From: Pseudophaeomoniella oleicola
Lineage: Eukaryota; Ascomycota; Eurotiomycetes; Phaeomoniellales; Phaeomoniellaceae
DNA: 64,000 nucleotides
Reading direction: 5' to 3'
Assembly (NCBI GenBank): GCA_003868215.1
Contig: QWDQ01000044.1
Location: 62,001 to 126,000, forward strand
The translations under genes were made by a program, and so were the position numbers. Positions 43,078 through 54,073 of this stretch are shown in pieces. Each line of letters starts with the position of its first letter. Within the stretch, counting starts at the first letter, position 1. The notes under the pieces are model-generated. The model saw only the letters and a program-made list of their open reading frames with translations. It made no database searches and was not told where the DNA came from.

Positions 43078-45158
43078 TTACACTTCACGCCGGTCAGTCG
43101 CCCGCGCCTCTTCTACTTCCTGTTTCTCATGATCGAAAGGTCCGTACTCTTCTCGACCAAACACCCATACATCCTTTTCCCGGTCTGCACGGACGAAACC
43201 CAAGCTTATTCTCCGCTTCTTGCCATCAACTCTTTCCCAGACATCGTATGGTGGCGGAAGTCTGGATTTTCGAGAGTAACGTGTCCTCCGCGTCCGCTTT
43301 GACGCTCGGTATTCGCCCTCTTTCCGCATGAGCCAACATTCCTCCTTTTCCGGATTCCATCGGAGTTTGGGATAGACGATAGGCGCGTAAGGTATGCTGG
43401 CTAATTCGTGGAGATTACGCTCTGCTTCAGTGGCGCTTTGGAGCGTGTGGGCTTCGGTGATCCAACCCTCTTGATCCGCTCCGGTGTCCTTGTCACCCTT
43501 CTTGAAAAGAAGATCGAAAAGTCTTCCGGGTGGCATGTCGTTGATGTCGTTACTGCGATAGTACAGTCGATGAGGGTTGTCACGCCTCTTTCGCTTGACA
43601 CCTCTCTTGTCTAGCAGGTGACTGTCTCCTTCGTCGGTTACTAGGGATGTAAGACCTTGGTTTACAAGACGCAGAAGCTCGTCGGCGGTGGGACGCTCGC
43701 GAGGATTGGGGTGCAGACAACGTCTGACTAGACTCCTCAGCGGTTCACTGTATTCCCTCTCTTCTTTCTTACTGGTTTTCTTCCCAAGCTTCGGAACTGG
43801 ACCCCGCCGCGTGATGATAGGACCCATGAAGTGGCCATCCGGATAAATGCGACGTCCATCGCCATATACCGTGTTAAGATCGAAGACTCGATGTGTTATC
43901 AAGGACCAGATGGTCTGACCTATGCCGAAAGTATTATGCTTCTCCAAGAATTTGCCCGCCCGCCCTTTGTCATCGAGCCACGGCGGTCTGGCTGGAGTTG
44001 GCCACCATTCTTTGATATCTCCGTTTCCTCCATGAAGCCACGAGTGTTCCTGTTCGCACCATGAGTATGCAAAGCAAAGTATTTGTTGGCATTGAAGTAC
44101 AACGTACCGGAGGTCCCATATTCTCCGTACAAGTCGAATACTCGGTCGGGTTGTCGGGGTCATCACTCTGTGTGACTTGTGATATGCCAAAGTCGCTCAC
44201 CTTCACAGTAGGGAAATCTTTTAGTGCGTCCCAACGCGACGTCGTGCCCGGAATGGGATCGTGCAGGAGGACTGGAAGCCGGGTCAGCAAACTTTCGTAC
44301 TTACCAATAAGCAACTTGGAGCGAAGATGGGTCACAAAGCGGCGATGCGACACTGTGACCCCTTGCCTTCGAGTGCATGAAGATGGTAGCTTACGGTTGC
44401 TAGCCTTCAAGTCAAAATGTACAAGCTGGCCCCGCCGTTGGTCTACGACGTTTCTCAAACGTGAACGATGGGTCGGAGCATCGCCGAGTTTGTGACCTGA
44501 TCGGAAGGTTGCTGCCGCTTCCGCCAATCCAATGAAGACGTGCCAGATGAACATCTCGGGCAAGAACTGGGCGAAATGCTGGTAGCGAGCCCTGAGTTTA
44601 CGGAGGTCTCCGTGTTCGCAGAATTCGAGATAGAAGCGGAACCGACGCCTCCAGATTCCTCCGACAAAAGGGCGCCAGTATGCCTTGAATGATCTGAGCA
44701 AGAGTATGTTTGGTCTATGAAGGAGGCTCAATTGGTCCATCAAAATTGCTTCGTTTGGTACTGGTATCCCTGCCACTTGGCCCATATAGTTATTACCAGG
44801 ATGCACAGAGTCCTTGACCACGATTCGCTATGAATGTCAGTGTCACCAACTCGTGTGAGTTAAGGAACCTTACATCATCGATAACGCCTGTATCGAGGTC
44901 TTGATGTTCATACAAAATGACATATCCAAAACCACCCTCACCGAGTGGTCTAACACCCCTCCAAAGATGACGTGGGTCATGGAAACCTGTGGCCGTCCAA
45001 ACAAGATGAGCCCAACGATTGCCAAACCATTCCGTCACGTTATCCCAGGCAGCACTATCGATGGCTCTTCGGAACCAGTGATTGCCATGCCATGGTGTGC
45101 TCCACGCTAATGGAGGGTCGGGTAGATTGCTATCGTTTAGATCGAGAGGCTCAACCAT
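43078..45158 (-). CDS. Fungal serine/threonine protein kinase, non-RD type
   Basis: Exons 45158-44874, 44827-44395, 44271-44108 and 44049-43078 sum to 618 codons, 617 aa. Introns are 46, 123 and 58 nt. The kinase fold is complete: Gly-rich loop LGEGGFGYV (72-80), VVK with Lys near 100, HFDLKASN (232-239), VKVSDFGIS (DFG 266-268) and a PPE motif (GPPEHSWLHGG) created exactly across the third intron. The catalytic loop has Phe in place of Arg in HRD, so the kinase is non-RD and may not need activation-loop phosphorylation. The Arg-anchoring NPRERPTADELL helix is present. A basic segment (GVKRKRRDNPHRLYYR) follows the kinase domain, then a charged C-terminal region. It resembles lineage-specific Pezizomycotina kinases; its pathway is unknown. 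Confidence 0.82.
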
Positions 45159-47711
45159 GATTCCTTCCAGTTATATCACAATGTTCGTTGTGGGTATCCG
45201 AGGTCAGATACTGTAAGCAGACGCCCCGAGCATGTAGTGTTGGCGAATTATGAACTCAGGCGTAGGAAGAGAGCGGTTGAAATCAGTATGGTGTGTTACG
45301 AACCCTTCAAGAGATATGTACCTTGGTGAAGCAGCAAAATTGTACTGGTGTACCTCTCTCATTGATAATACGTTCGATCAACAAAGGAGCCACAAAGACA
45401 CTGATCACATCTTCATACTATGTGATGAGCATTTCAGGCCGGAAGCAGCATGAGGGCCACAGTGAAGTGCTTAGATGAGTACTGGAACCACAGAAACAAC
45501 AGATTCATTACCTACTACATTAGATATTACCATGGATCAGCAGTATTATAGAATATGGAATCCAGCCTTCACATCTCAGCCACCGTATGCCATCAACTCA
45601 GCAAGAGGGAAAAGAGAGATATATTCTTTTTGCATCTCGGTATGAATATCCGAACGTGTAATACTATCCAGGGAGATGATGAGGACTGAAATTGGCAGAT
45701 AGTATCGTGGACTTTTCCCTTGGGAGTGTTCTCCGAACGAGCAGTGAATAATTAATATACTGTAACATTCCCTACAGCAAGTACTTAGACACGACTTTAC
45801 TTTCAAGAATTGGGCCAAACAATGCCATGCAGTACACATATTACATGACAGTATAATATTCAGTAAGTAGAAGATCAAATGATTTAATCTGATTCAGAAC
45901 GTGTAGTCTCTTCCTATCTTGAATGAGGGTTGAGATGATATTGAATTGTGCATTTATTATATTGCAGCAGATACCAAGATGAGACTTCACCATCCAAGGC
46001 CTTGGCATATCAACTCGTTCCCTCTGCACTACAAGTGTGATTGATCTCATCTTTGACTACCAGACTCTGTTCTTTTGTGATATGCAGCAGCATCTTCTAA
46101 GCGAGAGAGAGAGAGAGAGAGTAAAAGACTTAGGACATCATAAAAGCGAAGGCTACTGGTTTATGACAATTTAATTGGGCTGCCTGGTAGACAGGTACCG
46201 ATCCATACCTATGATACCGCAGAGAGAACTACCTACATGGTAAGTGATTCTGAGAGTCAGTGTTACATGATAGCAATTATAACTACCTAGTATATGAGTT
46301 TCATACTACGTACGTGATCAGAAATAGGATCATTCATTTTCAGATTGTTTTCTCACCAGAGACCATGATTGATGACGATACTCCATTGATCGCCGCACTG
46401 GGCAACAGGGAACATTCCTAACGTTAAGTTAGTAGCACCGTAGCAACTCTTTCACATCGCACTGTACCCAGAACGGCAGTTGGTTGATCGGTCCATTATT
46501 TCCTTCTGGAAAACCATCCCTGGTTCGGTCGACGTCATAGGAGTAAGGTACTGTACATACTACGTTAGTACCTTACGTAGTAGGTAAGGTACCTAGGCAG
46601 GCAAGGCCCTGAACTGCAGTAATTATTTAGTTGTTCCTTTATGGTTAAAGAGACTGGGTTAGGGGTTAGTCGCCTGCCTTCAACCACAAGCTTATCTGGC
46701 TCGCTGGGCACCTTAAGGTGGGTTGTGATGGGGAAGCTGAGGCCTACCGTACACCTACAGTCAATAATTACTGTATACCTGACATTCTGCCTACCTACCT
46801 AAAAGTACCTGGCTCGCTGGATACATTCCACTCACTCATTTGGCTTGTCGATGTATGCTGCAGGTAAGGTAACCCAGAGTAACATTCACTGTACAGTCGA
46901 CCTGGCCGCAATAAGTCGAAGGGGAAAATCTTCATCAGAAAGCTTGTCGTTACCTAACCTATGGCAACTTTGGTGATTCGTGATCCTACGAAAGCAGCCA
47001 CTCCCTGGAAAGGTTACCTGAGAGCTATCCGCTAATTAACTTACCTTAGGTACCTAACCTACACATCATCGACCCCCCAGAAACAGTACAATTGACAGTA
47101 CCTAATGCCTCAGTCTGCTGCGAATGAATATCTGAGATCTCAATTGAGCTTCCCTTGCTCAATCTTATGCTCATCCTGAGATCACTTCAATGTGTCGTAG
47201 GTGGTCAGTCGGAAATTGGCATAAAGAAGAATCGCCCAAGTTGCTTGCTCTGCCCCTCTTGTGAAATTGGGATTCGAAAACGAATTGGAACTTCCAGACT
47301 TTCTGAGAAAAGTGAAAGCGCGATCAAGCAATCGGATTGCCTTTTCTTTTCTTTTCTTTTCCCGTTCCAGTTCCATTCTTTCCCCAAAACAAGAGCGTCA
47401 AATAATACGACAGTTCAACCTCTCATAACTTTCTAAGCATTTCACACGTCTCTTGACCTTGACTCGATCATATCCTCATCATCACTGGACTTCAAGAGCG
47501 GAATCGTCGACATTGCTTGCTACATTACCGCGATAATAGAACAGTAATCTATCATATCGATCGTCATTGAACTGGGGCTTGGGCTTTGGCTTTGGCTTGG
47601 AAGCTTGACGCTCGGCTCGTAGTGCAATCCCCGCAGTTTCAGTCGTCACAGCGAGAGCAGCAGAATCCCCCACCTAGCGACGCAAGGTCCCTAAGCCAAC
47701 TCCCGCTCCCC
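45159..47711. other. Long intergenic region before the PKA regulatory subunit
   Basis: A 2.55-kb spacer between the divergent kinase (-) and PKA-R (+) genes. The part at about 45500-46060 is AT-rich. It holds a (GA)n run at 46103-46121, dense TACCTA/TAGGTA motifs (46550-46610, 46790-46812, 47045-47060) and two copies of TGGCTCGCTGG (near 46696 and 46810). The last 600 bases are pyrimidine-rich with several short upstream ATG frames and are likely the PKA-R 5' leader. No gene is recognised. Confidence 0.5.
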
Positions 47712-49136
47712 ATGTCGCTACCTGCTTCTTATCAGAGCGAGCTCGACGCCCTCAATCGAGAAATCCTTAAAATACAGCCTGACGATATCCTGCAATTCTG
47801 CGCCAACTTCTTCGCCAAACGACTCGAAGCTGAGCGGAAAGAGATCTTGTTGAACCAGAATACCTCAAAGAGTGGAGACAAAAAGGCGAAGATGACGAGC
47901 TCTGCGACAAGTCCCTTTGGCGGTGGCAACGTCTTCGGCGACAACAGTAAAAAAAATGTGCACAGCATTGAAGAGGAGGATGAAAGTGATCCGTTAGGTT
48001 CGCCCACAAATGCCAACTTCACAGCAGCTCGCTCAGGCGATGCAGCTCCATCCTCAGCGTCACCCTTCACCAATAGCTCTCCGTTTGGTGCAGGCGGCAT
48101 CAGCTTCGGATCGCCATTTGGCGGCGGTCCGGATGCGAATGGCAATGTCCCAGACGAGGGTGCAGCTGGCCCTCCATCATCGTTTCCTGGTACCGGCGGT
48201 AGCGCGCAGTCAATGCCAAATCAACATGCACTAGGGCGCAGAACCTCAGTATCAGCCGAGTCGCTGCAACCCAATGCAGGGGAAGATAATTGGAAACCAC
48301 CACACTATTCGAAGACTGACGATCAGCTGGCACGTCTAAAGTCTGCCGTCGCCAGCAACTTCTTGTTCAGCCACCTCGACGACGATTCCTTTCAGACTGT
48401 TCTCGATGCACTCGTTGAGAAACCCATTCCTGCACCAAATATCAAAGTCATCATACAAGGCGACTCGGGTGACTACTTTTACGTAGTGGAGAAGGGCGAA
48501 TTCGATATTTACATCCATCCATCTGGTTCGGTACAGCCAGGCAACGATGGCATGGGCAACAAGGTTGCCACCATTGGTCCCGGTGGATCGTTCGGTGAAT
48601 TGGCCTTGATGTACAATGCTCCGCGTGCAGCGACGGTTGTTTCAAAAGACGGCAAATCTACTTTGTGGGCTCTTGATCGAATCACTTTCCGTCGCATTCT
48701 CATGGACAGCGCATTCCAAAGGCGCCGAATGTATGAAAGCTTCCTCGAAGAAGTTCCCTTGCTCTCCAGTCTCAAAATTTACGAACGTGCTAAGATCGCC
48801 GATGCACTCGAATCCGTCAAATATCCCGAGGGAACCCAGATCATTCGTGAAGGCGATCCAGGTGATGCTTTCTATCTCCTCGAAAGTGGTGAGGCTGAAG
48901 CATTCAAATCTGGAGTTTCTCAAGCCGTCAAGTCATACTCTAGAGGTGCCTATTTTGGTGAACTGGCTCTCCTGGATGATAAACCACGAGCTGCAAGCGT
49001 TATTGCAAAGTCTAGTGTCAAGGTCGCGAGGCTGGATCGAGACGGATTCAAGAGGTTATTGGGTCCCGTGGAGAGCATCATGAGGCGGGAGGATTACGAT
49101 GTCGATCCTCTTCAGCAGTCAAAGGCCATGACCTGA
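47712..49136 (+). CDS. pkaR: cAMP-dependent protein kinase regulatory subunit
   Basis: A 474-aa protein in one unbroken exon. It holds the PKA catalytic subunit inactive until cAMP binds. The N-terminus (1-45) is the dimerisation/docking helix region (ALNREILKIQPDDILQFCAN). A Gly/Ser/Pro-rich linker follows, with the pseudosubstrate or autophosphorylation site RRTSV at 176-180. Two cyclic-nucleotide-binding domains follow at about 212-335 and 338-460, with phosphate-binding cassettes FGELALMYNAPRAA (294-307) and FGELALLDDKPRAA (415-428); each keeps the Glu and Arg that contact cAMP. RRTSV has Ser after two Arg, so it should be phosphorylated by the catalytic subunit (type II-like). The ATG at 47712 is chosen because the 126 upstream in-frame bases lack conserved features. 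The gene probably has a long 5' leader. Confidence 0.96.
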   Translation: MSLPASYQSELDALNREILKIQPDDILQFCANFFAKRLEAERKEILLNQNTSKSGDKKAKMTSSATSPFGGGNVFGDNSKKNVHSIEEEDESDPLGSPTNANFTAARSGDAAPSSASPFTNSSPFGAGGISFGSPFGGGPDANGNVPDEGAAGPPSSFPGTGGSAQSMPNQHALGRRTSVSAESLQPNAGEDNWKPPHYSKTDDQLARLKSAVASNFLFSHLDDDSFQTVLDALVEKPIPAPNIKVIIQGDSGDYFYVVEKGEFDIYIHPSGSVQPGNDGMGNKVATIGPGGSFGELALMYNAPRAATVVSKDGKSTLWALDRITFRRILMDSAFQRRRMYESFLEEVPLLSSLKIYERAKIADALESVKYPEGTQIIREGDPGDAFYLLESGEAEAFKSGVSQAVKSYSRGAYFGELALLDDKPRAASVIAKSSVKVARLDRDGFKRLLGPVESIMRREDYDVDPLQQSKAMT

Positions 49137-49918
49137 ATGCAGTCCAGGGACGGAAAAGGATGGCTTCTCTCGCAGGAGCGCAACGTCCATATAGCGCAGT
49201 AAATACGACAAAGGGTTGCTCCCGTAGTATGGCTACTGCTCGTCGATTGACTGGCCGTTGAGCGAGAGTACCGCAACCGAGTGTCTCAGAAATTGGTCGA
49301 ACAAACGTATGAGGAGGATAAATGAAAGACAGGGCGCCAGGGGTGTGCTCCGGGGAAGCAAACCATGATGTTCGAGTGATTACCGCGATGTTGTGTTTCA
49401 GTAAACCACTCGGTATATTGTAACCGAAGTAGAGGCATGTTAGGTAGCTTGTTTTTCCAGGAAGCGGGCAGTCTGGAACGCCATGTAGGCAGCATCCAAT
49501 ACAAATACATGTCCGCTCTGGAGAGGCATTTATTACTGGACTTTCCTTTGGTGTAAGAGCAAGAGAGAATAGTGAGTGACGACTGAACATGTGATCTCAT
49601 AAATATTCAATCCTATCTGAAGGGAACCCAGAGATCAGACTTATCTATCCCCCGCCTTGGTTGTCTATGCATATAAACAGAATCATCAAGTGAACACACC
49701 GCTGACATCAGTTCTCGTCCCTCCCCAAGAAAAACGTCCCTTCCCATCCTTTCACGAATAAAAGATGCAATAATAACCATTATGAATAGAAGAGACAAAA
49801 AAAGAGACAAAATCAACTCCGCCCAAACCCTTCCCAGCAGTAATAATTAAGTATACCTACCTACCTGGTAGTCATGTAGTTTGAGAGAGAAAAAAAATAC
49901 TTCCATTTCGTTCGTTAG
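49137..49918. terminator. Convergent 3' region PKA-R / AMMECR1
   Basis: About 0.78 kb between converging 3' ends. A TACCTACCTACC motif lies near 49855. Open frames here on the minus strand (49078-49590) are not supported by any family resemblance. Confidence 0.45.
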
Positions 49919-50944
49919 TTAGTGTTCTTCGCATTCGAGCCAGCGTTTCCAATCGCGCCAGTCCGAGTACGACGCGCTCGCTTTGAGGCCGGTGTATTTG
50001 ATCAGTTTGAAGTCTTGGACTTGGGAGGACCAGGGTTGATGAGAGGGGTCTTGGGAGTCTCGTGATGGCGACGAGTCGGTGGTACGGAGGAGTTTGCGGA
50101 GGGTGGTGGTATTGCTAGAAGAGGTAGTAGTAGAAGAAGAGCCGTCCCAGCCGGCTTTGCGCATCAGGCTTTCGAGCGTTTCTTCTTTGGTCCAGCCTTG
50201 TTCGACGGCGACGTCGGGGAGGTAGGTTGCGCCGTAGCGGCGGGTGCCGGCTTTGTTGGTGAAGCTGATGCGGATGCCGTGCGTGCCTAGGTCCCAGTCC
50301 AACGGGTGTTTCGCGGTCGTAAAGTCCGCGAGGAGGGTTATGGAGCAGGACAGTTGCGGGAGGAGGCTCGAGGGGATTGGGTTGAAGCGGTGGTCGTCGA
50401 AGGCGGAGGTGAGGGCGTAGGTTTCGAGGCCGCGGCTGATGGGGAGGGGTTCGAACGTGCCGATGCAGCCGCGCAGGTGCTTGGAGCCGGTCCGGGAGGA
50501 GATGGTGTCCCAGGTCACGAAGATGGGGTAGGATGGTTCGGGGGCGGGGGAACGCAGTATGGTGGAGTAGGAGGTTTGGGACGAGGTGGTGCTTGCTGCG
50601 CTGGATGGTTGGGTCGAAAGGGACGAATTTGAGGTATTCGAGGAGGCTGAGGATTGAAGGCGGGATATTGCTGGTGTCTGGAGACTGGGAACTTTGGGAC
50701 GGGTGGTGGTGGTAGTGGACGGAGGGAGCGTCGTTGCTGGGACGTTTGCGCCATCGCCGAATGTATCTTCTTCCTCCTCTTGATCCGAGTCAGCAGCATC
50801 TGTCTCCATCTCGTCAGGCTCCGTCATTGCTATTTGGTATGATTCCCATAATTCTTCAACCTTGCTTAACGGTGGTGGTTCTGAGCCCTGGAAACTGGAC
50901 GACAACACCTCGAAACAGAAGATACAATATGCTTTACTCGCCAT
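49919..50944 (-). CDS. AMMECR1-domain protein
   Basis: A 341-aa single-exon protein from the ATG at 50944 (MASKAYCIFCFEVLSSSFQG); an in-frame ATG at 51019 would add 25 residues. The AMMECR1 domain is conserved from archaea to humans and its biochemical role is unsettled. The hallmark LRGCIGTFEPLP is at 157-168 with its central Cys at 160. The domain continues with YALTSAFDDHRFNPI, SCSITLLADF, LDWDLGTHGIRISF and RYGATYLPDVAVEQGW. The middle 60-130 is Ser/Thr/Pro-rich low complexity and splits the N-terminal strand from the core, an insertion usual in fungal members. A further Thr/Ser stretch (about 280-315) precedes the C-terminal strand YTGLKASASYSDWRDW. Confidence 0.88.
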   Translation of the reverse strand: MASKAYCIFCFEVLSSSFQGSEPPPLSKVEELWESYQIAMTEPDEMETDAADSDQEEEEDTFGDGANVPATTLPPSTTTTTRPKVPSLQTPAISRLQSSASSNTSNSSLSTQPSSAASTTSSQTSYSTILRSPAPEPSYPIFVTWDTISSRTGSKHLRGCIGTFEPLPISRGLETYALTSAFDDHRFNPIPSSLLPQLSCSITLLADFTTAKHPLDWDLGTHGIRISFTNKAGTRRYGATYLPDVAVEQGWTKEETLESLMRKAGWDGSSSTTTSSSNTTTLRKLLRTTDSSPSRDSQDPSHQPWSSQVQDFKLIKYTGLKASASYSDWRDWKRWLECEEH

Positions 50945-51985
50945 CTTATTGTTATTGGTCTTGTGACGCTCGTGGTCCTCTATGTACACCTTCGCATGAG
51001 CAACGGGTTTGAGTCGCACCGCTGGAGTAGGAAATCACAAGAAGTACAGGCGCAGAACTTGTCGGCGTCAGTGGGAGGGGAGATCGACTGGCCGGTATGG
51101 CCTTGGTACCGTAGTGGTACGTCGTAGACGTGGTGGATTCGTTATCGCTTTGGCTTTGGCGCCTTAAGTGAGACGGTCTGGTGGGGGTGTACTACTACGT
51201 AGGTACAGGAAGGATATCGTGGGGGTTTTGCTCTGGTGTAGATCCACTGCAAAAGGAAACAAGATGACTCTATAAACGAGAAACCGTGCGCAATGGACCT
51301 GGATGCTCCTAGAATCGTGCAAGATAAGCAGGCAGTGAAGGCGAAGATGTGAGAACGAGTATCAACTTGGGTAGTCAGTCCGGTCGGGTGTTCCAGGGTC
51401 GGTCTTTAGAGATTGTTGTTGGATCTCATACTTTACGATTAGCCAACTCACAATTGGGTCCATCACAAACGGACGGTCAGATAGCCAGTTCACTTTGTCC
51501 GGTTCAGAGGGTTTGTTGATTATCAAGTTTTACTATGTAGGTATATCTTTTGATGCTTTACGTACCTTGAAATGGCGCACATGAGGGCTTAACATTGCCT
51601 TACCAGAGAGGAAATCCAGAGGCAGAGAAGCAGTTGAGATGATCTGGTTGGCAACAACCAATCTCATCTGAGAATTTATTGGATCAAAGATTCCCTCCTC
51701 GTCTCTGTAAGGGCCAACTCACCAGACAGACACGGACACGGACACGGAGACGGGAACTCGGTTGCCTTAAGACCCTCCTACTACAATCCACTTTGATTGT
51801 GACATATTCATCGAAGGATCTATTCTAAGTGTCTTACGTGTGTAGATGAGCCAAAAATGTGACGCACGAGATATCATTGTGCACGAAAACAGTATTGCTA
51901 TCCCTTCAGGCTCATACACTGGCGTGAGCGTACTCGTTGACTTTCTTCTTCATCATCTCAAAGAAAACATGTTACCGTAGTAAAC
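50945..51985. other. Divergent spacer AMMECR1 / methyltransferase
   Basis: A 1.04-kb spacer between divergent genes. A TACTACTACGTAGGTAC motif lies near 51188-51204 and a (GGACAC)n run near 51728-51748. No gene is recognised. Confidence 0.45.
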
Positions 51986-53023
51986 ATGGCATCGACAGAA
52001 CAAGGGCCTGCTGACAAGACATTTGGGACATATACCACTGAACAGGCGCGCCAGTATGCCATTGGCCGTTCATCATCTTACCCTCCTGAGATATACAATA
52101 AAATCTTGCAATATCATGAATCAACAGGAGGTCAATTGCAAAAGCTGGTCGACGATGGCTGTGGTCCCGGCAAGGCAACGCAGGACCTGGCTCCTTTCTT
52201 TGATACTGCGATTGGAATAGATCATAGCAAAGCAATGATTGAGGTAGCACGTTCGGCAGGCTACAAGGCAAAACAAGGACCCATTCAATTTGAGGTTGGA
52301 CCTGGGGAAACGTTCGACGTACCCGACCTTGAACCAGGTAGTGTTGATCTCATCACGGCGGCGATGGCAGTAAGTCACACTTCCCTATACTGAGAAGCTC
52401 AGTATGTACTGACACTGTGGAAGGCCCACTGGTTCGATATGCAGGCCTTTTGGAAAGGAGCAGCCAATGCTTTAAAACCTGGTGGTACGGTGGCACTTTG
52501 GACGTGTGCTTCGCATTTTGTTCGTACGAACTGCCTTTCCATGTCAAGCCTCCACATGCTGAAAATCTCCTTTCTTTTAGATCCCTCAACCACGAACGTG
52601 GCGGAAGTCCAAAAGATCTTGTTCGATCTGGAATATAACATGTTAGGTCCGTATGTCCTACCTGGAAACAAGATCTCCCAGGGCATGTATGACGATCTCA
52701 AGCTTCCGTGGCAGGTCGACCAGCCAGTAGCTGCATTTGACGAGAGAGACTTTAAACGTATAGAGTGGAATCGAGATGGACAAGTCACAGAAGGGGAGGA
52801 CTTTCTAGTGCGCGAGATGTCTTCAGTCGACGAAATCGAGCGCGCGTTATCAACTGCGAGCATGGTAACGAGGTGGAGGCAAGCCAATCCAGAGCTTGTC
52901 GGGACAGACCAAGACTGTGTAAAACTTACCATCAGGAGATTGACGGAGGCATTAGGCGGTAGGTTTGAATTCAAAAGTGGCCATGGGGTAGCCTTGCTGT
53001 TGTTCAAGAAATCGAAGTCATGA
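51986..53023 (+). CDS. Class I SAM-dependent methyltransferase (Crg1 / trans-aconitate type)
   Basis: Exons 51986-52369 and 52424-53023 (54-nt intron) give 327 aa. The N-terminus FGTYTTEQARQYAIGRSSSY is followed by SAM motif I LVDDGCGPGKATQDLAPFF (around residues 52-70), the acidic end of strand 2 (AIGIDHSKAMIEVAR) and motif III/IV GSVDLITAAMAAHWFDMQAFW, which is formed across the splice junction. This last WF-containing block is typical of the family with yeast Crg1, which methylates small lipophilic or carboxylate compounds such as trans-aconitate and cantharidin. No signal peptide is present. The substrate here is unknown; the gene stands alone, not in a visible biosynthetic cluster. Confidence 0.85.
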
Positions 53024-53852
53024 TGGGCATGTTTTTACTGGCCGACGAGCCTGCGAGACACCGGTAGAGTCTGACACTTCTCGTTATCACGACTCAAAAA
53101 TAGAAAAGAGTACATATGTCCAGTTGCTACTAATTAATGAGTGATCAATCAAACGTATCAGGAAGATCATCTTTCCTCGTTGCGGTCGTAGAAGAGTCCA
53201 AGATATGAAAATAGAAAACCCCTACGCCAAGTCTCAGACAGGGGGTTTCGTCTCAAAAACTCACTCGAACAACCAACGTCTCACCATCTCCTTCTTCCTC
53301 TCGTCCCATCGAGACCATCCTTTTCAGCTTCCGAGGAGAAGACGATCATAGCCAGATCTTCGCTCCGCTTTGCCTCCGCAATGACTGCATAACAGATCTC
53401 TCAGCAAGATTTCCGTTCTCATTGCAATGCGCTTGCAGGATCCGTTGCGACGGCTACCATCTCTTCCGTTTTCTGGCACAGCCTTTTTCGCTAGATCTTC
53501 GCGTGTCACAGGCCTCGTCTCATCTGTTGAAGTGACATGTCTCAACATCTTAATGCTTGCTGCTAATACAGGCATGCTATGTTCCAACTGCTTTGGTTGA
53601 AGATCGAATAGCAGCAGATAACGCCCAGTTCCTAGAGTCTGAAAGTGAGATATACATATACCATACCTCTTCCATCGCTTTCATCTCAGAAATTCATCTT
53701 ATCTTTTGTATCTCACTCTTTATCGTCACATCTTCTACATTCTCCTCTTGTCATTCTTTGTCGCCGGTCGACTTGTCACTTCGCAACTTACCATCGTATC
53801 TCACCTTTTCGATTCGAATATTCTTACCCCAAAGCCTTCTATCCTATTCAAC
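53024..53852. other. Upstream region of the small secreted peptide gene
   Basis: About 0.83 kb between the methyltransferase and the 54-residue peptide gene. The last 230 bases are strongly T- and C-rich, typical of a fungal promoter and 5' leader of an actively transcribed gene. No other coding signal is seen. Confidence 0.4.
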
Positions 53853-54073
53853 ATGAAGTTCACGCTTGCCATCATCTCTCTTTTCCTCTCCGTCGCTATT
53901 GCAGCACCCATTGCATCTAAGGGTATGTTAAATCGATTTCAACCAAGGAGGACAATCGTACTGACCATTGCATCTTAGCCGACGCCCGGGCCGTGGACAA
54001 CGATGCCATTCCATCCATGACAGTCAACGGGGAGATTGTCGAGTTCTCCAGCACAGGTGTCGAAGCGAAATAG
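53853..54073 (+). CDS. Small secreted peptide, 54 residues
   Basis: Exons 53853-53922 and 53979-54073, with a 56-nt intron (GTATGT donor, CTTAG acceptor, CTGACC branch-like sequence), give 55 codons including the stop. The N-terminus is a textbook signal peptide (MKFTLAIISLFLSVAIAA, cleavage likely after AIAA or APIA). The mature part of about 35 residues is acidic to neutral, has no cysteine, and ends DAIPSMTVNGEIVEFSSTG then VEAK. No paired-basic Kex2 site is visible in it. If the intron is retained, the frame ends after 17 extra residues with a basic patch. The size class is that of fungal secreted peptides and pheromone-like or effector-like precursors, but no family is recognised. Confidence that it is a gene comes from the signal peptide and clean splice sites. 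Confidence 0.72.

Noticed and set aside
43078-45158. Kinase read as a frame-broken pseudogene
   Set aside because: Three canonical introns explain every frame change and create intact kinase motifs at the junctions.
47155-47436. 93-codon plus-strand frame upstream of PKA-R
   Set aside because: Ends in a TTTTC simple repeat and has no conserved features; more likely leader or promoter.
49078-49590. 170-codon minus-strand frame overlapping the PKA-R 3' end
   Set aside because: Overlaps coding sequence on the other strand and lacks any family signal.
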